Source: Hespellia stercorisuis DSM 15480 (GTDB lineage Bacteria > Bacillota > Clostridia > Lachnospirales > Lachnospiraceae). From it: a stretch of DNA of 64,000 nt. Position numbers and translations under genes: made by a program. Below, piece by piece: positions 15,695-23,837 of the stretch. Location of the stretch: contig NZ_FQZY01000006.1 of the NCBI RefSeq assembly GCF_900142165.1, forward strand, positions 62,001 to 126,000, read 5' to 3'. The notes below the pieces were generated by a model. The model was given only the letters and a program-made list of their open reading frames with translations, did no database searches and was not told the DNA's origin. Every line of letters begins with the position of its first letter. The stretch's first letter is position 1.

Positions 15695-16645
15695 ATGGAT
15701 TTAAATCAATACTTGAATCAGGAATCAGAAGCCTCTGCGCAGGGCGAACCGAGAATGTCAAAGGAAGCGTATGCCGCCATGAAAAAGCAGGAACGGGAAG
15801 AGGTCTGGGCAGAGGTAGATGCCAAGGCACAGGAGGTGTTCAAGGACGGAAGATCCCTGAAAGGGTTCCTGGATTTTATGGCACAGTGCACACCACAGCG
15901 AACGGTGAATCTGCTGTTATTATACAGCCAGGACCCGAAGATCCGGCAGGTCAGGACCTATGAGAAGATCCGGGAAGAGGGACATTCCCTCCGACCGGAG
16001 GAGCGGGGAAAAGGCTACCGTTTCCTTGCAGGAAATGAATATGAGAAGGATGGTGTGATGCTGCAGGGATACCGGATTGTCAAGGCCTATGACGTCAGCC
16101 AGATCCGGATGAAACAGCCGGAGCCCATGCAGCCAAAATCCATGGAGGAGTTGATGAAAGCTTTGCTTAGCAATGCAGAGGTGCCAGTCCTAATTGCGGA
16201 CCATCTTCCGGAGGGGGTGCAGGCACAGTACATTCCGGGCAAACGTTCCATTTATGTGCGAAACGGTATGGGAGAAGTCACGACATTTCATGCAATAAAT
16301 CGGGAACTGGCCTGTGCCTCCCTGGATATGCGCGGGGGAACCTATAGCAGGAGAAATTCAGCCGCTCCGGCTTTTTGTGCAGCCTATGTGGTGGCACAGA
16401 AATATGGCGTGGAAAATTCAGCGTTCCAATTTGATAAAGTCTGCCAGATGCAGGAAAATGGCAGCCGTGACCCAAAAGAACTGCGTGATTTTATCAATGA
16501 TGTAAAAAATGCAGCCTATACGATTGAAAAACATATGGATCGGAACCTGGGGCAGCCAGAGCAGGAATTTATAGCCGATGAATTTTATGTGGGAGAAGGG
16601 AAAAAAGCAAAAGCTACGAAATCGAAAACGCAGCCGGAGCGCTGA
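15695..16645 (+). CDS. ArdC-like antirestriction protein with degenerate metallopeptidase site
   Basis: This 316-residue protein has an N-terminal region shaped like the ArdC single-strand-DNA-binding domain (VFKDGRSLKGFLDFMAQCT, TVNLLLLYSQDPKIRQV). The following part aligns in spacing with the ArdC zinc-peptidase domain. The expected HExxH reads RELAC (within HAINRELACA), and the later glutamates of the AYxxxxxYG helix are missing (AAPAFCAAYVVAQKYG). It is probably catalytically dead and may protect incoming DNA by binding. Family assignment is moderate. Confidence 0.6.
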   Translation: MDLNQYLNQESEASAQGEPRMSKEAYAAMKKQEREEVWAEVDAKAQEVFKDGRSLKGFLDFMAQCTPQRTVNLLLLYSQDPKIRQVRTYEKIREEGHSLRPEERGKGYRFLAGNEYEKDGVMLQGYRIVKAYDVSQIRMKQPEPMQPKSMEELMKALLSNAEVPVLIADHLPEGVQAQYIPGKRSIYVRNGMGEVTTFHAINRELACASLDMRGGTYSRRNSAAPAFCAAYVVAQKYGVENSAFQFDKVCQMQENGSRDPKELRDFINDVKNAAYTIEKHMDRNLGQPEQEFIADEFYVGEGKKAKATKSKTQPER

Positions 16646-16762
16646 TGCTGGATAAATCTTAGTTGAATCTTCGTTGGTTTTTTCGGGAAATAGTGGTAGA
16701 TAATTCCGCTGTCTTGTGGTATGTTGTTTGTAGAAAAGGACAGAAAGGAACGGACAGGACAT

Positions 16763-17071
16763 ATGGAAAAACAGCGATGCGTTAAAATGGATGAGATCAT
16801 GAAGAACATGCTGATTGTTGCCCTGCGGGACGTCTTTCGGGAAGAGAAAGCCAAAGGAATGTCCGTAGAAGAAACAAGAAATCTGACCATGAAGCTGATT
16901 GACTATGAAGACACGAAACTATTTCTTGCAGACAACGAATATAGGAAAGCTATTGAGGCACTGAATAAGCTTCGCAATACCTATCTGGATGCCGGGCGGT
17001 ATTCGGATGGGATCGATGTGGTATTCTGTAAATTATTGAAAGCAAAATATAAGCGATGCAAAGTCCGGTAA
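16763..17071 (+). CDS. Small conserved ICE protein, unknown function
   Basis: This 102-residue mostly helical protein starts at ATG 16763, about ten bases after a weak AAAGGAA. No membrane segment or known motif is visible. A segment KLIDYEDTKLFLADNEYRKAIEALNKLRNTYLDAG is tetratricopeptide-like in appearance only. An AT-rich gap before it (16646-16762) separates it from the ArdC-like gene, so it may have its own promoter. I do not recognise a family. Confidence 0.55.
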   Translation: MEKQRCVKMDEIMKNMLIVALRDVFREEKAKGMSVEETRNLTMKLIDYEDTKLFLADNEYRKAIEALNKLRNTYLDAGRYSDGIDVVFCKLLKAKYKRCKVR

Positions 17072-17161
17072 GGGAAAAGCAGATCGTATGGAACATGAGC
17101 AGTTCCATACATATAGGATGCGGGTGGAAATGAATCTATTTCTATCTGCATTTTTTATGCA

Positions 17162-17200
17162 GAAGTATGCAAGAGAAGCTGCCGGTGGCAGGTTTTCTGT
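17162..17200 (+). repeat. Leader stem-loop, copy 2, with preceding hairpins
   Basis: This matches 1175-1213: AAGTATGCAAG..AAGCTGCC.GTGGCAGG then TTTTCTGT. Before it lie a perfect hairpin GTATGGAAC/GTTCCATAC (17086-17110) and a small CTGCAT/ATGCAG hairpin with a T5 loop (17146-17162). It precedes the DUF4314 and coupling-protein genes. Confidence 0.6.
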
Positions 17201-17250
17201 CTGCAGAAGTATTGTTCCTAACACTGGACAGCAGAAAAGGAGGCATGCAA

Positions 17251-17502
17251 TTGAACCATGAAAAAGAAAAAATCGAACGGTTAAGGAAGCGTTACCCCAA
17301 GGGGATGCGGATCTGTCTGGATGGGATGGAGGGAGAACCGCAGATGCCAGCCGGGCTAAAGGGGGAAGTATTCCATGTGGATGATGCCGGGCAGATCCAT
17401 GTGGGGTGGGAGAATGGCAGTGCACTGGCGTTGGTACCAGGGGTGGATAAGTTCCATAAAATCAACATACCGGAGAAAAAGAAAGAGGTGCCGTCCCGGT
17501 AG
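17251..17502 (+). CDS. DUF4314-family protein
   Basis: This 83-residue protein contains a DUF4314 core: YPKGMRICLDGMEGEPQMPAGLKGEV, then IHVGWENGSALALVPGVDKF. It looks like a small beta-barrel of the SH3/KOW kind. AAAGGAGG ends one base before ATG 17245, which is too close, so TTG 17251 is the likely start. It is common just before the coupling-protein gene in these elements. Function is unknown. Confidence 0.8.
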   Translation: MNHEKEKIERLRKRYPKGMRICLDGMEGEPQMPAGLKGEVFHVDDAGQIHVGWENGSALALVPGVDKFHKINIPEKKKEVPSR

Positions 17503-17561
17503 CACAGAGCAGGAAGTCAGAGTGGATACTCTGGCTTCTTGCTTTACCCATAGTCTGGTGG

Positions 17562-19292
17562 ATGGCGGTACTCCTTGCAGACTGCATCGCACCAGACCAG
17601 AACCTGCTTACGATTCTGGAAAAGCTGACAGAAAAGCTGGAGCATCCGCTTGCCCTCCGCTTTACCCCGTATACGATAAAGTCCGTGCTTATCTGTACCG
17701 GACTATACGGCATGGGAGTGGCTCTCTACGAATCCAGCCGGAAGAATTACCGCCGGGGCGAAGAGCATGGCTCTGCAAGATGGGGGGATGCCAAGCGGCT
17801 CTGTAAGAAATACCGGGATAAGGAATATGCCCACAATCTGCTCCTGACACAGAATTTTCGGATGGGGTTAGATACCTATAAGCACCGCAGATGCCTGAAT
17901 GTCTTGGTGGTGGGAGGATCTGGCGCCGGAAAATCCAGAGGCTATGCACTTCCCAATATCATGCAGTGCAGCTGTTCCATGATCATCACGGATCCAAAAG
18001 CAGAGCTGCTTCGAAAGACCGGCGGCCTGCTGAAAGAAAAAGGCTATGAAGTCAGGGTATTCGATCTGATCAATCCGGACACATCTTTTTGTTATAACCC
18101 CTTTCAATATGTCCATGATGATAAGGACGTCCTGCGCCTGATATCGAACCTGATACAGAACACCACACCAAAAGGCGCACAGTCCCAGGATCCGTTTTGG
18201 GAGAAGAGTGAAACAGCACTCTTACAGGCCTTAATGCTTTATCTTCTGCACGAAGCACCGCCGGAAGAACAGAATTTTGCCATGATCATGGAGATGCTGG
18301 GTGCGGCCCAGGTCAAGGAAGAAGACGAGGATTACGAATCGCCCCTTGATGTTCTGTTTGAACGTCTTCGGATGCGGGAGCCGGAGAGCATTGCAGTGAA
18401 GCAGTATCAGATTTACAAGCAGGCGGCGGGAAAAACAGCAAAAACCATCCTGGTCAGTGTGAGCGTCCGGCTGGCGGCTTTCAATCTGCGCCAGATCGCC
18501 AATCTTACCTGTACGGATGAGCTGGATCTTGCCAGTATGGGCGAGAAAAAGGTGGCATTATTCTGCTGTATCCCGGATGCGGATTCCAGCCTCAACTATC
18601 TGGTGGGCATGATCTACAGCCAGTTGTTCCAGACCTTATACTATGTGGCAGACCGCGTGCATGGCGGGAGACTGCCGATCCCAGTGAACTGCATCATGGA
18701 CGAATTCCCAAATGTCAGTTTGCCCAATGAGTTCGAAAAGATCCTGGCGACCTGTCGTTCACGTTCGATTTCCTGCAGTATCATCATCCAGAACATGAGC
18801 CAGCTAAAGGCGCTGTTTAAGGATAGCTGGCAAAGCCTGGTGGGGAATTGCGATCAATTTTTATATCTCGGCGGCAACGAAAAAGAGACGCACAAGTATG
18901 TCTCTGAGCTGTTGGGAAAAGAAACAATCGATACGAATACGTATGGTCAGACCAAAGGGCGTTCCGGCAGTTATTCCACCAACTATCAGCAAAGCGGAAG
19001 GGAACTGCTGACACCGGATGAGGTCCGGATGCTGGACAATTTTTATGCGCTTTTGTTCATCCGGGGCGAACAGGCAATCATGGATCAGAAGTATGACCTT
19101 ATGAAACATCCGAATGTAAAATACACGGAGGATGGAGGAGCCGGCCCCTTTGATTATGCTGCGGCACCCCTGGCCCATGATACGTTTCCATTTGATACAG
19201 AACGATACGATGACTATGAACTGCTCACTGAGGAAGACATCCTTGGGGAGCCTTTTTCTTTGACGGAGCAAAAAGAAAGCCGTCTATTTTAG
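17562..19292 (+). CDS. VirD4/TraG-like coupling ATPase (CD1115-type)
   Basis: This type IV coupling protein of at least 576 residues docks the relaxosome to the channel. Walker A is VVGGSGAGKSRG (about residues 120-130); Walker B-like CIMDEFPNVSLP and SIIIQNMSQL follow. The first canonical start is ATG 17562, but that cuts a membrane helix. The upstream open frame reads SRKSEWILWLLALPIVWW, completing the first transmembrane segment. No ATG/GTG/TTG exists in that extension. GAGGTG at 17485-17490 points to GTA 17499 as a non-standard start. A second membrane segment lies at about residues 38-58. Confidence 0.92.
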   Translation: MAVLLADCIAPDQNLLTILEKLTEKLEHPLALRFTPYTIKSVLICTGLYGMGVALYESSRKNYRRGEEHGSARWGDAKRLCKKYRDKEYAHNLLLTQNFRMGLDTYKHRRCLNVLVVGGSGAGKSRGYALPNIMQCSCSMIITDPKAELLRKTGGLLKEKGYEVRVFDLINPDTSFCYNPFQYVHDDKDVLRLISNLIQNTTPKGAQSQDPFWEKSETALLQALMLYLLHEAPPEEQNFAMIMEMLGAAQVKEEDEDYESPLDVLFERLRMREPESIAVKQYQIYKQAAGKTAKTILVSVSVRLAAFNLRQIANLTCTDELDLASMGEKKVALFCCIPDADSSLNYLVGMIYSQLFQTLYYVADRVHGGRLPIPVNCIMDEFPNVSLPNEFEKILATCRSRSISCSIIIQNMSQLKALFKDSWQSLVGNCDQFLYLGGNEKETHKYVSELLGKETIDTNTYGQTKGRSGSYSTNYQQSGRELLTPDEVRMLDNFYALLFIRGEQAIMDQKYDLMKHPNVKYTEDGGAGPFDYAAAPLAHDTFPFDTERYDDYELLTEEDILGEPFSLTEQKESRLF

Positions 19293-19303
19293 GAGGAATG
19301 CGA

Positions 19304-19675
19304 TTGATTAGAATTTTAGAAAATAGGAATGAGAAGCGAAAGAGTCGGAACAAGCAGGACAAAAAACATGCACGGAAGCAACGACCCCCCAAAGGGCTGG
19401 GTCTTTGCTGCGTCAGTGCTGTCTGCGTGTCCACAATCGGAAGTTTGACTGTCTATGCCGCCGGAGATCCGCTGTCAGTTGTCAACAATTTATCCAATTT
19501 TATTTTTTCTCTGATCCGTGCCATCGGACTGATCCTGCTGGGATTTGGAATCGTACAGGTGGGATTAAGCTTAAAGAGTCATGACCCGAGCCAGAGGGCC
19601 AATGGGTTTTTGACGCTGGCCGGGGGAATTATCATCACTTTTGCAAAAGAGATCCTAAATTTGATCATGGGGTAA
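19304..19675 (+). CDS. Maff2-family membrane protein
   Basis: This roughly 123-residue protein matches the Maff2 family in its C-terminal part: DPLSVVNNLSNFIFSLIRAIGLILLGFGIVQVG and NGFLTLAGGIIITFAKEIL. There are two membrane helices after a basic N-terminus and a signal-like segment ending VYAAG. AGGAGG at 19291-19296 is one base before ATG 19298, so TTG 19304 is the better start. By size and position it may be the VirB2-like channel subunit (inference). Confidence 0.82.
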   Translation: MIRILENRNEKRKSRNKQDKKHARKQRPPKGLGLCCVSAVCVSTIGSLTVYAAGDPLSVVNNLSNFIFSLIRAIGLILLGFGIVQVGLSLKSHDPSQRANGFLTLAGGIIITFAKEILNLIMG

Positions 19676-19745
19676 CAGTGACAAACAGGAGCGGGATGCC
19701 ATGTGTATCCATGGTTTTCGATTGTAAGAAAAGAGGTGGTGACAA

Positions 19746-20585
19746 TTGAGCGATAACTGGATCGTGCAGAACTTAAACTCTGCACTGCAGACCTGGAGTG
19801 AAAAGATGGCAGAAATCTGGACACTACTGACACAGAACCCGGAAACGTTTAAAGACGGAGGGATCTGGAGTGTCATGGTGGATATCAATGGAGCCCTAAA
19901 AGCCATTGCATATGGCCTGCTGGTCTTGTTCTTTGCCGTGGGGATTGTAAAGACCTGCGGCAGCTTTACGGACTTGAAGAAACCGGAACACGTACTTAAG
20001 GCGTTTATTCGCTTTGCACTGGCACAGGGAGCCATCCTGCATGGGATGGAGTTGATGACAGCAATCTTTTCCATTATACAGGGAGTCACAACCCGGATCA
20101 TGTCCGGCTCCGGTATGGCAGGCGGAGGAGTGACACAGCTGCCGGTAGAGATTGTGGCGAAGATAGAATCGGTCAGCATGATGGAGGCAATCCCCCTATG
20201 GGTCGTTACCCTGCTTGGGAGCATCCTGATCACGGTGCTGTCCTTTGTCATGATACTGACGGTATATGGCCGGATGTTCAAGCTTTATATGTACACGGCG
20301 ATTGCTCCTCTGCCGATCGCAAGCTTTGCCGGAGAACCGACACAGTCGATCGGAAAGAATTTCCTGCGGTCTTATGCCGGCGTATGTCTGGAGGGGGCGA
20401 TCATTGCCCTGGCCTGCATCATCTTTTCAGCATTTGCGGCAAGTCCGCCGGCAGTGGGCGATGCCAGCCTGTCGGCGGTGACCATTGTCTGGAATTACGT
20501 GGGAGAGCTTGTGTTCAACTTATTGATATTGGTAGGTGCGGTAAAGGCATCTGACCGGATCGTAAAAGAAATTTTAGGATTGTAG
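19746..20585 (+). CDS. VirB6/TrbL-like conjugal membrane protein (CD1112-type)
   Basis: This 279-residue polytopic membrane protein starts at TTG 19746 behind AGAGGTGG. Five or six hydrophobic helices are visible, including AIAYGLLVLFFAVGIV, VVTLLGSILITVLSFVMIL, GAIIALACIIFSAFA and LVFNLLILVGAV. Between them lies the family-like loop YMYTAIAPLPIASFAGEPTQSIGKNFLRSYAG. It probably forms the inner-membrane core of the transfer channel. It lies between Maff2 and PrgI genes, the standard order. Confidence 0.85.
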   Translation: MSDNWIVQNLNSALQTWSEKMAEIWTLLTQNPETFKDGGIWSVMVDINGALKAIAYGLLVLFFAVGIVKTCGSFTDLKKPEHVLKAFIRFALAQGAILHGMELMTAIFSIIQGVTTRIMSGSGMAGGGVTQLPVEIVAKIESVSMMEAIPLWVVTLLGSILITVLSFVMILTVYGRMFKLYMYTAIAPLPIASFAGEPTQSIGKNFLRSYAGVCLEGAIIALACIIFSAFAASPPAVGDASLSAVTIVWNYVGELVFNLLILVGAVKASDRIVKEILGL

Positions 20586-20595
20586 GAGGAAAGAA

Positions 20596-21012
20596 ATGAG
20601 CAGACAGACTACTTTAGAATATGATTGGGAATTTGGACAGGAGGAACTCAGCCTGGCTGTCCATTCGTATGCTTCTGGTGGCGGGCTCTACATTGGATTA
20701 CTAAACGGAAAGACCGGGGAGCAGTTTTCGGATCTGACCGTGAATCTTCCCTATTTCCAGACCGAGGTAAACGAAGCTTATATGGATGATTTCGATTCAA
20801 AAAATAAACTGGCATTTATAAAAAGACATGAGCTTGGAGAGGTACTTCCGGAACAGGGATACTCCGGTTACGGCAGTTATTACAAGGTCGCATTTGACCT
20901 TGACAGGCTGGAGGAACTGGATCCGGATGGAATGAAGCAATACCGGAAAACGTATGGACTTAAGGCTCCGGAACGAGGGTCAAAGAAAAAACAGTATGGA
21001 CAAGAGAGGTGA
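20596..21012 (+). CDS. DUF4313-like protein
   Basis: This 138-residue soluble protein starts at ATG 20596 behind AGGAGG. The motif LAVHSYASGGGLYIGLLNGKTGEQFSDLTVNLPY is typical of DUF4313, a family found on conjugative elements. No membrane segment is present. Function is unknown; its place inside the channel operon suggests an accessory role. Confidence 0.75.
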   Translation: MSRQTTLEYDWEFGQEELSLAVHSYASGGGLYIGLLNGKTGEQFSDLTVNLPYFQTEVNEAYMDDFDSKNKLAFIKRHELGEVLPEQGYSGYGSYYKVAFDLDRLEELDPDGMKQYRKTYGLKAPERGSKKKQYGQER

Positions 21013-21021
21013 TTTTAGAAA

Positions 21022-21459
21022 ATGGAAGTGAAAATGAATAAGGAGATTCGGGATTACAATGAATCCCTGTTTTTTGGCCTTGATTTCCGCCAATGTGCGT
21101 GCTCTGTGCTGGCGATCCTGGCAGCGATCGGAATCTATTTTGGCGCCCGGGATGCCATCGGTGAGGAATTTACCGGGTGGCTCTGTATCTTAAGTGCAGC
21201 TCCTTTTGCAGCCTGCGGGTTTTTTAAATACCATGGGATGTCTGCCGAGCAGTTCTTATGGGCCGTGCTAAAATCGGAAGTCTTGTATCCGAAACGGTTG
21301 CATTCAAAGCCGGAAAATCTATATTACGCCTGCCTGGAGGAATGCATACGGGCGGGAGAGCAGGCAGGAAAAGATGGGGCAGAGATTCTGCAAAAACGTA
21401 AGAAAGCTGCCCAAAAGAAGCCTGTAAAGAAAAAGAAAAGGGGGAGTGTATTTGATTAA
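21022..21459 (+). CDS. PrgI-family (VirB3-like) membrane protein
   Basis: This 145-residue protein has the PrgI layout: a short N-terminus (MNKEIRDYNESLFFGLDFRQ), two close membrane helices (about residues 26-44 and 50-66), then a basic tail rich in Lys. Start ATG 21022 is 10 bases after GAGGTG; ATG 21034 is an alternative. PrgI proteins are the VirB3-like partner of the VirB4 ATPase, whose gene overlaps its 3' end. Confidence 0.85.
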   Translation: MEVKMNKEIRDYNESLFFGLDFRQCACSVLAILAAIGIYFGARDAIGEEFTGWLCILSAAPFAACGFFKYHGMSAEQFLWAVLKSEVLYPKRLHSKPENLYYACLEECIRAGEQAGKDGAEILQKRKKAAQKKPVKKKKRGSVFD

Positions 21460-23779
21460 AACCTTACATCAGGCCATGAAAATGGATCGGGAGAAGCTAA
21501 AGATTCCAAGATCCGTACAGCAGTCGATCCCCATCCGCAGGATCTGGCGGGATGGGATCTTTCAGGTAGGCAACAAATATTCAAAGACCTTCCGGTTTTC
21601 GGATATCAACTATTCGATTGCGAGCAAAGGGGATAAGACGGAGATGTTCCTGGATTATTCAGAGCTCTTAAACGCACTGGATTCCGGTACGTCTGCCAAG
21701 ATCACACTCAATAACCGCAGGATCAATAAAGAGGAATTTGAACAGTCCTTATTGATCCCGATGAAAGAGGATGGGCTGGATGATTACCGGAGGGAATATA
21801 ACGAAATGCTGCTGTCAAAAGTCAGCGGGACCAACAACAGCATCTGTCAGGAACGTTATCTGACCATCAGTATCCACAAGAAGAACATCGATGAGGCCAG
21901 GACCTATTTTGCCCGTGTGGGTACAGATATCCTCACCCACCTGTCGAAGCTGTCCTCGGTCGGGGAAGAGCTGGATGCAGGGGAACGCTTGCAGATCTTC
22001 CGGGACTTCTTCCGGGCCGATACGCTGCCGGCTCTTCCCTTGGATTTACAAGCGTCCGCCAGGAAAGGCCATAGCTTTAAGGAATGGATCTGCCCGGATT
22101 CCATGGAATTTTCCAAGGATTGCTTCAAGATTGGGGAACGCTTCGGCAGGGTCCTGTTCATGCAGGATTATGCCAACTATGTAAAGGATGACATGGTGTC
22201 AGAACTGTGTGATCTGAGCCGGGATCTGATGCTGTCCATTGATATACTGCCGGTCCCTACAGATGAGGCTGTGCGGGAGATCCAAAACAAGCTGCTGGGT
22301 GTGGAGACGAACGTGACGAATTGGCAGAGACGGCAGAATGCCAACAACAATTTTTCGGCAATCGTACCCTATGATATGGAACTGCAGAGAAAAGAAACCA
22401 AGGAAATGCTTGATGATCTGACCACACGGGATCAGCGGATGATGTTCTCCCTGTTAACTCTGGTACACATAGCGGATACCAAGGAGCAGCTGGATTCCGA
22501 TACGGATACCCTGCTCTCCGTTGCCAGAAAGCACCTGTGCCAGCTGGCAACGCTCAAATGGCAGCAAATGGACGGGCTGAACACGGTGCTGCCCTATGGA
22601 CTGCGAAAGATCCAGGTACTGCGTACCATGACAACAGAGTCTACGGCCGTGCTGATGCCTTTCCATACACAGGAGATCATGCAGCCGGGCGGTATCTACT
22701 ATGGGCAGAATGCCGTCAGTAAAAATATGCTGGTGGCAGACCGCAGAAAGCTGCTCAATGGGAACTCTTTTCGTCTGGGTGTGAGTGGATCTGGAAAAAG
22801 CTTCTCTGCCAAGGAAGAGATTGTAGATCTGGCATTATCCACGGAAGATGATATTTTAATCCTGGATCCGGAGTCAGAATTTGGTTCTCTGGTAAAAGCC
22901 TTGCAGGGCGAAGTGGTAAAGATATCCGCCACTTCGGATACCCATTTAAATGCACTGGACATGGACCCGTCCTATGGCAATGACAAGAATCCGCTGATTG
23001 AAAAGTCGGAGTTTATTCTGTCCTTGTTCGAGCAGTTGGTGGGTGCCGGGAACCTGTCCGCAAAGGAAAAGTCCATCCTGGACCGCTGTACGGCAGATGT
23101 CTACCGGGATTATATACGAAACGGCTATATCGGGGAAGTGCCGACATTAAAGGATCTGTACCGTCAGCTGATGCTCCAGCCGGAGGAAGAGGCAAGGGGG
23201 CTGGCACTATCCGCAGAGCTCTTCATCAATGGGAGCCTCAACACCTTTGCACAGCATACCAATGTGGATACCAAAAGCCGAATCATCGCCTATGATATCC
23301 GGGAACTGGGGGAACAGCTGATGCCGCTTGGCATGCTGGTGACCTTAGACAGTATTTTCAACCGGGTCATAAAAAACTGGAAGCGGGGGAAGACCACCTG
23401 GATCTTTGCAGATGAATTTTACCTGCTGTTCCGCTATCCCTACAGTGCCGACTTTTTCTACCGACTGTACAAGCGGATCCGGAAGTATAACGGGTTCGTC
23501 ACCGGGCTGACCCAAAATGTGGAGGAGCTCCTCAAATCCGATACGGCAAGACTGATGCTGGCGAACAGTGAATTCCTGATTCTATTGAACCAGTCCAGCA
23601 CCGACCGAGAGGAGCTTGCGAAGCTTCTTAATATCTCGGATAACCAGCTGGGCTACATTACAAATGTGAGCGCAGGGCATGGGCTCATCCGCTGTGCAGG
23701 GAATATTGTACCTTTTGAAAACTCGTTTCCAAAAGGGAATCTACACCGTCTGATGTCAACGACCCCCAATGAAAAGTAA
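21452..23779 (+). CDS. VirB4-like conjugation ATPase (CD1110-type)
   Basis: This roughly 775-residue ATPase powers assembly of the transfer channel and substrate movement. Walker A is LGVSGSGKSFSAKEE (about residues 443-457), followed by DILILDPESEFG. Walker B-like TWIFADEFYLLF and the Q-containing FVTGLTQNVEELL motif come later. The gene overlaps prgI; a GTG at 21446 is in frame, but TTG 21452 is better spaced from GGGGGAG. No disruption is seen. Confidence 0.93.
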   Translation: MIKTLHQAMKMDREKLKIPRSVQQSIPIRRIWRDGIFQVGNKYSKTFRFSDINYSIASKGDKTEMFLDYSELLNALDSGTSAKITLNNRRINKEEFEQSLLIPMKEDGLDDYRREYNEMLLSKVSGTNNSICQERYLTISIHKKNIDEARTYFARVGTDILTHLSKLSSVGEELDAGERLQIFRDFFRADTLPALPLDLQASARKGHSFKEWICPDSMEFSKDCFKIGERFGRVLFMQDYANYVKDDMVSELCDLSRDLMLSIDILPVPTDEAVREIQNKLLGVETNVTNWQRRQNANNNFSAIVPYDMELQRKETKEMLDDLTTRDQRMMFSLLTLVHIADTKEQLDSDTDTLLSVARKHLCQLATLKWQQMDGLNTVLPYGLRKIQVLRTMTTESTAVLMPFHTQEIMQPGGIYYGQNAVSKNMLVADRRKLLNGNSFRLGVSGSGKSFSAKEEIVDLALSTEDDILILDPESEFGSLVKALQGEVVKISATSDTHLNALDMDPSYGNDKNPLIEKSEFILSLFEQLVGAGNLSAKEKSILDRCTADVYRDYIRNGYIGEVPTLKDLYRQLMLQPEEEARGLALSAELFINGSLNTFAQHTNVDTKSRIIAYDIRELGEQLMPLGMLVTLDSIFNRVIKNWKRGKTTWIFADEFYLLFRYPYSADFFYRLYKRIRKYNGFVTGLTQNVEELLKSDTARLMLANSEFLILLNQSSTDREELAKLLNISDNQLGYITNVSAGHGLIRCAGNIVPFENSFPKGNLHRLMSTTPNEK

Positions 23780-23837
23780 GTAAGCATGGAAACAGTGCCA
23801 TAAATAGAGATGCCGGGAGGCGGAAGGGAGGTGATGT

